Source: Cellulomonas gilvus ATCC 13127 (GTDB taxonomy: Bacteria > Actinomycetota > Actinomycetes > Actinomycetales > Cellulomonadaceae). From it: a stretch of 64,000 nucleotides of DNA. A program made the translations under genes and the position numbers. The notes beneath the pieces were generated by a model. The model ran no database searches. It saw only the letters and a list, made by a program, of their open reading frames with translations, and was not told the origin of the DNA. Positions 1-7,260 of the stretch are shown in pieces (within the stretch, counting starts at the first letter, position 1; each line of letters starts with the position of its first letter). The stretch spans positions 372,001 through 436,000 of the forward strand of contig NC_015671.1 of the NCBI RefSeq assembly GCF_000218545.1, written 5' to 3'.

Positions 1-1409
1 GTGGTGAACGCCTCGCAGCCGTCGAACGTCGCGCCGACGTACGCCACGGGAGCCGTGACGTCCGCGCCGCCCGAGTACGAGACCGAGTTCTGCCCGGCGA
101 ACGTGTCGCCCTCGAGGCTGTCGTCGGCGGCAGCCGTGACGACCGCGGAGTCGAGCACGGGAGCGGCCACGGAGTTGGCGACCGTGAGCGCGCTCTTCGC
201 GTTGCCGGGTGCGCCGCCGATGTCGACGATGTCGCCCGCGTTGCCCGCGGAGTTCACGACGACGACGCCCAGCTTGGTGAGCTTGTCCACCAGGACCGTG
301 TCCGGGTCGTCCGCAGGGGCGCCGTCGGAGCCCAGCGACATGTTCACGACGTCGACGTGGTCGGAGAAGTCGCCGTCACCGTTCGGGTCGGCTGCGCGGT
401 CGAGCGCGAGGCCCGTCACATCGGTCGAGCCGCCGATGTCGCCGAACACCTTGAACGCCCAGAGCGTGGCGCCGGGCGCCGAACCGGGCCCGACCTTCCA
501 GCCGTCGAGGTCGGTCAGCGACTGGTAGTCGCCCGTGAACGTGTGGCCCGAGGCGTCCACGCCGTAGCCGGCCGCAGTGCCCGCGACGTGCGTGCCGTGG
601 CCCGAGTTCGGGGACGTCGACAGCGAGTCGATCGGGTTCTCGTCGGGCGTGGGCGTCAGCACCGAACCGGGCTCGTCGCCGCTCGCGTCGTACAGCGGGC
701 CGGCGAAGTCGTAGCCACCCGCGTACTTCGCGGAGTCGAACGACCCGGCAGGGACCGGCTGCGTGCCGTCCTCGCCGTACGCGGCCTCGTAGGCGGCCTC
801 CGTGCCCGCGCCGCCGAAGCTGGCGTGCGTGTAGTCCAGGCCGGTGTCGATGACGGCGATGCTGATGCCCTCACCGGTCTCGCCCGTGTCCTGCCACGTC
901 TGCAGCGCACGGGTGAACTCGACCGTGTTGGCGTTCATCGGCCGCTTGGTGGCCACCCGGTAGATCGCGGTGACCTTGTCGGAGGACGCGAGCGCGCGGA
1001 TCTTGTCCGCGTCGCCGGAGACGAGCGTCCCGGCCACGAGGTTGGTGAGCGTCCCGAGGCGCTTGGGCGTGGCCGAGCCGGCGGTGGCATCGGTCGCCTC
1101 GGCCGGGACGACGTCCTCGGCGAGCGCCTCGGTGGCCGCGACGGCCTTGCGCACGGCGCTCGCGCTGCCGTCGACGTCGACGGCGGGCTCCGCGGCGAGC
1201 TCGACGAGCGCGGTGATCTGGCCCGTGGCCCCGGCGATGCCGACGGTCTTGCGGGCCTCGGCGAGCGTGCGGCTCGCCGTCGCGGTGTCGAGGTCGTGCG
1301 CGGACGGGGTCAGCCCGGGAGGTGCTGCGGAGGCGGCCGTCGCGAGCAGCGCGGAGCTGAGCGCGACGGAGACCGCCGTGACGGAGGCGAGAACTGGACG
1401 ACGTGGCAT
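1..1409 (-). CDS. secreted subtilisin-like serine protease (S8), C-terminus beyond the window
   Basis: The start is an ATG at 1409 behind an AGGGGA ribosome site, and 469 codons are inside the window. A Sec signal peptide is evident (MPRR, then a hydrophobic stretch, cleavage likely after ASA near residue 28), followed by an I9-like pro-region. The catalytic Asp lies in AVIDTG (D188), the catalytic His in GHGTHVAG (H271) and the oxyanion Asn in NSAGN (N390). The chain ends inside what looks like a PA-domain insertion (VAYVGATFDGC), the arrangement of large Vpr/lactocepin-type S8 proteases. The catalytic Ser must lie beyond position 1. It is probably an exported degradative protease. The family call is firm; the substrate is unknown. 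Confidence 0.93.
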   Translation of the reverse strand, partial: MPRRPVLASVTAVSVALSSALLATAASAAPPGLTPSAHDLDTATASRTLAEARKTVGIAGATGQITALVELAAEPAVDVDGSASAVRKAVAATEALAEDVVPAEATDATAGSATPKRLGTLTNLVAGTLVSGDADKIRALASSDKVTAIYRVATKRPMNANTVEFTRALQTWQDTGETGEGISIAVIDTGLDYTHASFGGAGTEAAYEAAYGEDGTQPVPAGSFDSAKYAGGYDFAGPLYDASGDEPGSVLTPTPDENPIDSLSTSPNSGHGTHVAGTAAGYGVDASGHTFTGDYQSLTDLDGWKVGPGSAPGATLWAFKVFGDIGGSTDVTGLALDRAADPNGDGDFSDHVDVVNMSLGSDGAPADDPDTVLVDKLTKLGVVVVNSAGNAGDIVDIGGAPGNAKSALTVANSVAAPVLDSAVVTAAADDSLEGDTFAGQNSVSYSGGADVTAPVAYVGATFDGCEAFT

Positions 1410-1801
1410 GCGTTCCCCTGGAGTAGGTGTGATCGCTGGGTGGTGCTCGGTGCGGCCGGATGTGACCTGGGCCACGTACAGGCGCACCAGGGCACGTTAC
1501 TGACCGGTACATGTCCTGTCGCCTACGGGGATGTCACGAACGCATTTCACACGGTCGGCGGGGCAGGACCGGACACAGCCGGACGAACCGGTGCTCATGG
1601 TGCAACCAGGGTCCGACACGGGCACCCTGCACCGCGTCGCCGCAGGTCAGCCACCAGATCTCACATCGTGGCCCGGCTGCCGCGGCCCGGCACCGCCCTC
1701 AGGTGTGAACAGGTCGTGTGATTCGGACATGCACAAATTTGCACAACGTCGACCTTGTCTGCGCGGTGCATCCGTCCGACGTATCTAGCGTGGACAGCAC
1801 G
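1410..1801. other. divergent intergenic region with a TGCACAA direct repeat
   Basis: This 392-bp gap separates the minus-strand protease from the plus-strand carboxypeptidase and should hold both promoters. A locally AT-rich patch contains TGCACAA twice, at 1730-1736 and 1740-1746, exactly 10 bp apart and so on the same helix face. I see no convincing gene in it, and no perfect palindrome apart from the 8-bp CAAATTTG. Confidence 0.4.
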
Positions 1802-3208
1802 ATGAGTGACGAGCCGCAACGCCGGCGCACGTCCGGCAGCGGTCGCCATGCGGCCCCTCGTCGAGCGCGTACGCCCCGCCTGACCTTCCCCGCCCGCGCC
1901 GGCCTCGGCCGCGCCCTGCCCGGCCGCAGCACCGGCACGCCCGCCCGTGTGGCGCAGGGCGTGCTCGTCGTCGCGCTCGCGGGTTCCCTCGGCGGGTTCG
2001 CCGCCCAGAACGCGACCGCCGGGTCGGGCCGCGCCGTGCCGACCGCGAGCGACGCGCGCGACGCGGTCGCGGATGCCGCGCTCGACGCGGTCGTCGTCGC
2101 CCGGGCCGCCGCGTCCGCGGGCGAGGAGCTCGCGGCCGACGGGACGGTCGACGACGCGCGCCTGGCCGAGCTGGCCGCCGCGACCGCCGAGCTCGAGGAC
2201 CTGCTGGACGAGGCGGGCGTGCGTGAGCTGCGCGACGCCTCGACCGCGTCCCGCAGCGCGAGCCGCACCGCGGACGCGCCCGCAGCCTCCGCGAAGGCCT
2301 CCGACGAGGCCGGCGCCGCAGCCGCGTCCGACGTGTCCGAGGCATCCGACGCCGGGGTCGCTGCCGACGGCCTGCTCTCGGCGTCCGACGACGGCTCGCT
2401 GCTGCCCGCGGCGGACCCGGAGGTCGTGGAGGTCGCCGACGACGCGACCTCGCCGGATGCGGCCGCGCCGACGACGCAGGCCACGAGCGACCCGACCGCC
2501 GATCAGGCCGCCGACGTGCCGAGCGTCGACGAGATCGTCGTCCCGCCCGTCTCACAGGGCGAGGACACCACGACGCAGCGTCTGCGCACGGTCCTGGCCC
2601 GCGTGGTCGAGCTCTCCGACGAGGTGCTCGACACCGCGCAGCAGGTCGAGGCCGACGAGCGTTCGGCACAGGAGCTCGAGGCGTACGAGGCGGTGCGTGA
2701 GGCGCGGAGCGCCGCGCAGGAGCAGGCGCTCGCGGAGGCCGCGGCGCGCGCACGGGCGCAGGCCGCGGCCGAGAAGGCCGCCGAGCGGGCCGCCTGGAAG
2801 GCGTCGCTCCTGGGCTACCCGAACGGGCAGATCCCGGCGTCGGCGCTGTGCGCCCCGTCGTTCGACTCCTCCGTCCTGCTGCGCTGCGACGCCGCGGAGG
2901 ACCTCGACGCGCTGGATGCCGCGTACGCCAAGGTGTTCGGCACGCACCTGCAGGTGTCCGACTCCTACCGGTCCTACGCGCAGCAGGTGACCTGCCGCGC
3001 GACCAAGGGCTGGCTGTGCGCGTCGCCCGGCACGTCCAACCACGGCACGGGCATCGCGGTGGACCTGGGCGGTGGCGCGCAGACGTTCGGCACCGCGCAG
3101 TACGCGTGGCTGTCCGCGCACGCGGGCGAGTACGGCTGGGAGAACCCGGCGTGGGCGCAGCCCTCGGGCAGCAAGCCCGAGCCGTGGCACTGGGAGTACA
3201 CCCGCTGA
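1802..3208 (+). CDS. D-alanyl-D-alanine carboxypeptidase family protein (VanY/M15B) with long N-terminal region
   Basis: I chose ATG 1802; an in-frame GTG at 1790 is possible. The 468-residue product has a short basic N-terminus, one membrane or signal segment (VAQGVLVVALAGSLGGFAA, roughly 50-68) and a long Ala/Asp/Ser-rich and charged region rich in coiled coil (about 80-350). The last 110 residues form an M15 peptidase domain. The zinc site is visible as SNHGTGIAVDLG (His and Asp) with the C-terminal PEPWHWEY, and the substrate-side SYRSY motif is present. Such enzymes trim the terminal D-Ala of peptidoglycan stems outside the membrane. The long low-complexity segment could act as a spacer across the wall. 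Confidence 0.88.
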   Translation: MSDEPQRRRTSGSGRHAAPRRARTPRLTFPARAGLGRALPGRSTGTPARVAQGVLVVALAGSLGGFAAQNATAGSGRAVPTASDARDAVADAALDAVVVARAAASAGEELAADGTVDDARLAELAAATAELEDLLDEAGVRELRDASTASRSASRTADAPAASAKASDEAGAAAASDVSEASDAGVAADGLLSASDDGSLLPAADPEVVEVADDATSPDAAAPTTQATSDPTADQAADVPSVDEIVVPPVSQGEDTTTQRLRTVLARVVELSDEVLDTAQQVEADERSAQELEAYEAVREARSAAQEQALAEAAARARAQAAAEKAAERAAWKASLLGYPNGQIPASALCAPSFDSSVLLRCDAAEDLDALDAAYAKVFGTHLQVSDSYRSYAQQVTCRATKGWLCASPGTSNHGTGIAVDLGGGAQTFGTAQYAWLSAHAGEYGWENPAWAQPSGSKPEPWHWEYTR

Positions 3209-3236
3209 CGTCGGCTCCGGACCGCCGCCCGGACCC

Positions 3237-3242
3237 TACGAT
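3237..3242 (+). promoter_or_regulatory. -10 hexamer of a likely leaderless promoter
   Basis: TACGAT is followed by 6 nt and then the ATG at 3249. No Shine-Dalgarno-like purine run lies between them. Confidence 0.5.
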
Positions 3243-3248
3243 CGGCTC

Positions 3249-4247
3249 ATGTCCGACTCTGGCCGGCTCTGGCCGCTCGTGGGCCGCGCCGCGGAGCTCG
3301 ACGACCTCGAGCAGCTGCTGACCGAGGCGACCGAGGGTGGCGGCGGCGCCGTGCTCCTCGAGGGCGAGGCGGGCGTGGGCCGCACGTCGCTGGTCGCCGC
3401 GCTCGCGTCGGGCGCCGGCCTGCTCGGGATCGAGGTCCGCACGGACCGCGGCGCGCTCGAGCACGGCCCCGTCGCCGACGAGCAGGGCGGCGCGCGCGTG
3501 CCCGCGCGGCTCGTCGTGCTCGAGGACGTGCACCTGTGGGGTACCGCGGACCTCGCCGCGCTCGCCGGCGTCGCGCGTGGCGGCATGCGACCGGGTGCGC
3601 TTGTCGTGGTCACGCTGCGGCCCGTGCCGCACCGGCCGGAGGTCGCGGCGGTGGTGACGGCGTGGACCCGCGCGGGCGCGCGGCACCTCGAGGTGCGTCC
3701 GCTGCCGGGTGCGGCGGCCACCGAGCTCGCCGAGGAGATCCTGGGTGCGAGCATCGGCCCGGCGCTGCGCGGGGCCGTCTCGACCGCGGGCGGCAACCCG
3801 CAGCTCGTCGTCGACGTGGTCACCACCGCGCGCGACGTGGGTGCGCTGCAGGCCGCCGAGGGAGGCGTCGACGCGGTGGTCCCGGGCTGGCGCGGCGCGG
3901 TGGAGCGCCGCGTGCGCGAGCGCCTCGACTATGTGGACGACGACGTGCTCGATCTGCTGGGGGTCGCGTCGGTGCTCGGCGTCTCGTTCGTGGTGCTCGA
4001 CCTCGCCGCGGTCGCGGGGCGGCCGGTCGCGGACGTCTGGCGCACGCTGCGGCACGCGCTGGCCGCGGGCCTGGTGCACGCGCGCGGGGACCGGTTGGTG
4101 TTCCGGCACGACGTGGTGCGTGCCGCGCTGTACGGCGGTCTGGACGCGGGTGCCCGGGCCGGGCTGCACGCGCGCGCGGCCGCCGCGCTGCGCGAGGCGG
4201 GTGCGCCGCTGGCCGTGGTCGCGACCCATGTGGAGCGCTCGCGCTGA
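3249..4247 (+). CDS. truncated AAA/STAND-type ATPase resembling the N-terminus of LuxR-family (LAL) regulators
   Basis: The 332-residue protein begins WPLVGRAAELDDLEQLL, the usual entry to an AAA_16/STAND NTPase domain. The Walker A region reads GEAGVGRTS (residues 39-47), with Arg45 where Lys is expected, and Walker B is RLVVLEDVHLW (87-97). A winged-helix-like part follows (FRHDVVRAALY). LAL regulators normally run 800-1000 residues with TPR repeats and a C-terminal LuxR HTH, and both are absent here. ATP binding is doubtful because of the Lys-to-Arg change. It could be a decayed regulator or a stand-alone partner. The reading frame is intact and codon use matches the neighbours, which argues against a recent pseudogene. 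Confidence 0.65.
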   Translation: MSDSGRLWPLVGRAAELDDLEQLLTEATEGGGGAVLLEGEAGVGRTSLVAALASGAGLLGIEVRTDRGALEHGPVADEQGGARVPARLVVLEDVHLWGTADLAALAGVARGGMRPGALVVVTLRPVPHRPEVAAVVTAWTRAGARHLEVRPLPGAAATELAEEILGASIGPALRGAVSTAGGNPQLVVDVVTTARDVGALQAAEGGVDAVVPGWRGAVERRVRERLDYVDDDVLDLLGVASVLGVSFVVLDLAAVAGRPVADVWRTLRHALAAGLVHARGDRLVFRHDVVRAALYGGLDAGARAGLHARAAAALREAGAPLAVVATHVERSR

Positions 4248-4261
4248 GCAGGCCCGACGCC

Positions 4262-4267
4262 TAGCGT
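4262..4267 (+). promoter_or_regulatory. possible -10 hexamer upstream of the OsmC gene
   Basis: TAGCGT lies about 37 nt before the ATG at 4304. The gene also has a GAAGGAG ribosome site, so this would be a leadered transcript. Confidence 0.35.
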
Positions 4268-4303
4268 GGACCTGGCCGACCCGTCACGACGAAGGAGCAC
4301 CCC

Positions 4304-4741
4304 ATGCCCACTCGCAGCGCACGCACCGCCTGGACCGGGACGCTGGCCGAGGGCGCCGGCCGGGTCGAGCTGACCAGCTCGGGCGCCGGCGCGTACGACG
4401 TGTCCTTCCCCCGGCGCGCGGCGGACGACGCGCAGGGCGTGACGAGCCCCGAGGAGCTGATCGCGGCGGCGCACTCGTCCTGCTACGCGATGCAGCTCTC
4501 GGCGCTGATCGCCGAGGCGGGCGGGACGCCGGGCTCGCTCGACGTCACGGCCGACGTGACGCTGCGGCCCGACCCCGAGGGCGGGTTCCGCATCTCGGGC
4601 ATCGCGCTCACGGTGCGCGGGACGGTCGACGGGCTCGACGACGCGGGCTTCGTCGCCGCCGCCGAGGCCGCCAAGGCCACGTGCCCGGTCTCGAAGGCGC
4701 TCACGGGGACCACCATCACGCTGGACGCCGCGCTGTCCTGA
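4304..4741 (+). CDS. OsmC-family peroxiredoxin
   Basis: The start ATG follows a clear GAAGGAG site. The 145-residue length is normal for OsmC/Ohr proteins. The two redox cysteines are C60 in SSCYAM and C127 in ATCPVSKAL, with the conserved PEELIAAAHSSC context. These cytoplasmic enzymes reduce organic hydroperoxides, and the SPEELIAAAH signature and length suit the OsmC rather than the Ohr branch. It stands alone between the truncated ATPase and the feo operon. Confidence 0.92.
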   Translation: MPTRSARTAWTGTLAEGAGRVELTSSGAGAYDVSFPRRAADDAQGVTSPEELIAAAHSSCYAMQLSALIAEAGGTPGSLDVTADVTLRPDPEGGFRISGIALTVRGTVDGLDDAGFVAAAEAAKATCPVSKALTGTTITLDAALS

Positions 4742-4771
4742 CGCGCCCGTCGGACCGGGACCTCGGTCCCA

Positions 4772-4790
4772 TGAGGCTTGCCTAACCTCA
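4772..4790. promoter_or_regulatory. IdeR/DtxR-type iron box in front of feoA
   Basis: The 19 bp TGAGGCTTGCCTAACCTCA match 15 of 19 positions of the IdeR/DtxR consensus (TTAGGTTAGSCTAACCTAA) and form an imperfect dyad with TGAGG and CCTCA ends. The site sits just upstream of the TAGCGT hexamer at 4795-4800, between the -35 and -10 positions, where iron-loaded repressor would block RNA polymerase. The ferrous transport genes downstream fit this. Confidence 0.82.
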
Positions 4791-4794
4791 TCGC

Positions 4795-4800
4795 TAGCGT
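4795..4800 (+). promoter_or_regulatory. -10 hexamer of the feoABC promoter
   Basis: TAGCGT is followed by 7 nt and the GTG at 4808. This suggests a leaderless feoA message and places the iron box at 4772-4790 inside the promoter. Confidence 0.55.
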
Positions 4801-4807
4801 CGCTCGC

Positions 4808-5044
4808 GTGGACCTCACGACGTGCGACGACGGGGCCGCGGTGCGCGTGGTGCAGGTGGACCTGGACTCCCCGTACCGTCGGCGGTTCGCCGAGCTGGGC
4901 CTCGCGCCCGGCGCGGTCGTGCACGTGACGCACCGCGCCGCGTTCGGCGGCCGGGTCGTGGGCGTCGGTGCCGACCGGCTCGCGATCGACGCCGCGACGT
5001 GCGCGCGCATCGTCGTCGCACCGCTCGCGCGGGTCGCGTCGTGA
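4808..5044 (+). CDS. feoA: FeoA, small SH3-like partner of ferrous iron transporter
   Basis: From GTG 4808 the product is 78 residues, the normal FeoA size. It carries the family pattern of a conserved ELGLAPGAVVHVTHRAAFGG segment followed by the short beta strands of an SH3-like barrel. The TTG at 4778 is in frame, but it would place the start codon inside the iron box, so I reject it. The stop overlaps the feoB start by 4 bp (GTGA), implying translational coupling. FeoA is thought to support FeoB assembly at the cytoplasmic face. Confidence 0.88.
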   Translation: MDLTTCDDGAAVRVVQVDLDSPYRRRFAELGLAPGAVVHVTHRAAFGGRVVGVGADRLAIDAATCARIVVAPLARVAS

Positions 5045-6936
5045 GCTGTCACGACGAGGCGCCGGGGGCCGCTCCGGCACGCACCGCGCTGCTCGACGCT
5101 CCGCGCGTGGTGCTCGTCGGCAACCCCAACGCCGGCAAGTCGACGCTGTTCAACGCGCTGACGGGTGCGCGGCAGCGCGTCGTCAACGCCCCCGGCACCA
5201 CGGTCGAGCTGCAGGACGGCCGGTGGCGCGCGGCGGGCACCGAGGTGCGCCTCGTGGACCTGCCCGGCACGTACAGCCTGCTGGCCCGCTCACCCGACGA
5301 GCAGGTCGCGGCCGACGAGGTGCGCTCGCCCGCGACCGACCTCGCGGTGCTCGTCGTCGACGCTGCCGCGCTCGCCCGCTCGCTCCTGCTCGTCGGGCAG
5401 GTCGCGCGTGCCCGTGTGCCCGCGGTCGTCGCGCTCACGCTCGCGGACGTCGCCCGATCCCGTGGGCTCACCGTCCCGGCCGAGCACCTCGCCGCGCGCC
5501 TCGGCGTGCCCGTGGTGGTCGTCGACCCGCGCACCGGGCGGGGCACGGACGCGCTCGCTCGCGCGGTGGCCGGGGCGCTCGCGGACCCGCCGCGCGTCGC
5601 GCTCGACGAGGCGGCCGACGACGACGCGCTGTTCGGCTGGGTGGCCGACCTGCTCGCGGGCGTGCCCACCCCCGCACAGCCCGTGCGCACATGGTCCGAC
5701 CGCGTGGACCGGCTCCTGCTGGACCCGCGCATCGGCGTCCCGGTGTTCCTCGCGGTCATGTGGGGTCTGTTCCAGCTCGCGACGAGCGTCGCCGCACCGC
5801 TCATGGACGCGGTCGACCGCGCGGTCAACGGCTGGTTCGCCGACCTGCTGCGCGGCGTGCTGCCCTCGGCGGGGCCGTGGCACTGGCTCCAGGGGATCGT
5901 CGTCGACGGCGTGCTCGCGGGCGTGGGCACGGTGCTGTCCTTCGCACCCCTCATGGGGCTCATGTTCGTGGCCGTCGCGCTGCTCGAGGACTCGGGCTAC
6001 CTGGCACGTGCCGCGTTCGTCGCGGACCGGGCCATGCGAGCGCTGGGCCTCGACGGGCGGGCCGTGCTGCCGCTCGTGGTCGGGTTCGGCTGCAACCTGC
6101 CCGCGCTGTCCGCGACGCGCACGCTGCCGCACGCCCGCCAGCGCCTGCTCACCGGGCTCCTGGTGCCGTTCACGTCCTGCACCGCGCGGCTCACGGTCTA
6201 CGTGCTGCTCTCCTCGGTGTTCTTCCCGACGCACGCCGGTACCGCGATCTTCTGCATGTACCTCGCGTCGGTCGCGCTGGTGGTGCTGGGTGGCGTGGTG
6301 CTGCGTCGCACGCTCTTCCGCGACCTGCAGCGCGAGCCGCTCGTGCTCGCGCTGCCCGCCTACCAGCGCCCCGGGCTGCGCGCGATCGCGGTGTCGACGT
6401 GGGTGCGGGTCGCGGCGTTCGTGCGCAAGGCGGGCGGGATCATCGTCGCGACGCTCACCGTGGTGTGGGTGCTCATGGCCGTGCCGGTGAGCGGGCAGCA
6501 CGCGCTCGCGGACGTGCCCGTGCAGGACTCGCTGTACGGCCGCGCCGCGCACGCGGTGGCACCCGTGCTCGAGCCTGCCGGGTTCGGCACGTGGGAGGCC
6601 GCGGCGGCGCTCGCCACCGGGTTCGTCGCCAAGGAGGTCGTGGTCGGGTCCTTCGCGCAGACGGCCGCCGTCACCGAGCCCGACGACCCCGCGCACCCCG
6701 GTGACCTGGGCACGCGCCTGCGCGCGACGTTCGAGGAGTCGTCCGGCGGGCATGCGGGTGCCGCGGCCGCGGCGTTCATGTGGTTCGTGCTGGCCTACAG
6801 CCCGTGCCTGGCCACGCTGGCCGAGCAGCGCCGGCTGTTCGGCGCGCGGTGGACGCTGCTGGGCGTCGGTGCGGGGCTCGTCGTCGCGTGGGTGGGTGCG
6901 GTGCTCGTCTTCCGGGTGGGGGTGCTGCTCGGATGA
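5041..6936 (+). CDS. feoB: FeoB, ferrous iron transport GTPase/permease
   Basis: The GTG at 5041 overlaps the feoA stop. The 631-residue product has an N-terminal G domain with G1 GNPNAGKST (about 27-35), G2 around APGTTVE and G3 DLPGTYS. The usual G4 NxxD is replaced by TLAD (VALTLADVA), so nucleotide specificity may be relaxed. The membrane part has two Gate-type halves with the hallmark pore cysteine motifs FGCNLPA and YSPCLATLAE. It imports Fe(II) across the inner membrane. It is somewhat shorter than E. coli FeoB (773 residues), with a compact helical linker after the G domain. Confidence 0.96.
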   Translation: MSCHDEAPGAAPARTALLDAPRVVLVGNPNAGKSTLFNALTGARQRVVNAPGTTVELQDGRWRAAGTEVRLVDLPGTYSLLARSPDEQVAADEVRSPATDLAVLVVDAAALARSLLLVGQVARARVPAVVALTLADVARSRGLTVPAEHLAARLGVPVVVVDPRTGRGTDALARAVAGALADPPRVALDEAADDDALFGWVADLLAGVPTPAQPVRTWSDRVDRLLLDPRIGVPVFLAVMWGLFQLATSVAAPLMDAVDRAVNGWFADLLRGVLPSAGPWHWLQGIVVDGVLAGVGTVLSFAPLMGLMFVAVALLEDSGYLARAAFVADRAMRALGLDGRAVLPLVVGFGCNLPALSATRTLPHARQRLLTGLLVPFTSCTARLTVYVLLSSVFFPTHAGTAIFCMYLASVALVVLGGVVLRRTLFRDLQREPLVLALPAYQRPGLRAIAVSTWVRVAAFVRKAGGIIVATLTVVWVLMAVPVSGQHALADVPVQDSLYGRAAHAVAPVLEPAGFGTWEAAAALATGFVAKEVVVGSFAQTAAVTEPDDPAHPGDLGTRLRATFEESSGGHAGAAAAAFMWFVLAYSPCLATLAEQRRLFGARWTLLGVGAGLVVAWVGAVLVFRVGVLLG

Positions 6937-7172
6937 GCGTGCTGGACGACGTGCTGCGCGAGACGCGGGCCGGGGGCACGGTGGACGGCGTCGCGCGCAC
7001 GCTCGGGCTCGACGCGGGGCTCGTCGTCGCGGCGCTCGACCACTGGGAGCGGCGCGGGGTGCTGCTCCCGGCGCGGCCCGCCGCGGGCGACTCGTGCCGC
7101 ACGTGCGTCGCACCCGAGCGCGCCGCCGCCCGGCCGCTCGCGTGCGCGGGCTGCCCGCTCGCGCGCGCCTGA
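6933..7172 (+). CDS. feoC: FeoC-like winged-helix protein with two CxxC pairs
   Basis: ATG 6933 overlaps the feoB stop (ATGA). The 79-residue product begins with a winged-helix fold (VDGVARTLGLDAGLVVAALDHWERRGVL), then carries C55-x2-C58 and C71-x2-C74. FeoC proteins of enterobacteria bear a similar four-Cys cluster that binds an oxygen-sensitive Fe-S centre and affect FeoB stability. The position as third gene and the fold support the name, although sequence identity to classical FeoC is probably low. Confidence 0.75.
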   Translation: MSVLDDVLRETRAGGTVDGVARTLGLDAGLVVAALDHWERRGVLLPARPAAGDSCRTCVAPERAAARPLACAGCPLARA

Positions 7173-7219
7173 CCCGTGCCGGCGGCCCCGTGACCGGGTG
7201 CGGCGTCCGGTCCTCGGGA

Positions 7220-7239
7220 GGTCCCGGAGGCCCGGGACC
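7220..7239. terminator. possible terminator hairpin after feoC
   Basis: GGTCCCGG and CCGGGACC form an 8-bp stem with a 4-nt loop in the 88-bp gap between feoC and the dehydrogenase. There is no T run, so termination strength is uncertain. Confidence 0.35.
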
Positions 7240-7248
7240 CCGGGGTGC

Positions 7249-7254
7249 GAGGAT
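7249..7254 (+). promoter_or_regulatory. -10-like hexamer before the FAD/Fe-S dehydrogenase
   Basis: GAGGAT sits 6 nt before the GTG at 7261. It departs from TANNNT at the first base, so it may be a weak leaderless promoter. Confidence 0.3.
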
Positions 7255-7260
7255 GCCCCC

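Noticed and set aside
1785..4229. Long minus-strand frame of over 800 codons opposite the carboxypeptidase and truncated ATPase
   Set aside because: It is Arg/Pro-rich, has no recognisable domain, and lies antisense to genes with good motifs.
4778..4807. TTG 4778 as the feoA start
   Set aside because: It lies inside the iron box and upstream of the likely -10, and the extra ten residues do not match FeoA.
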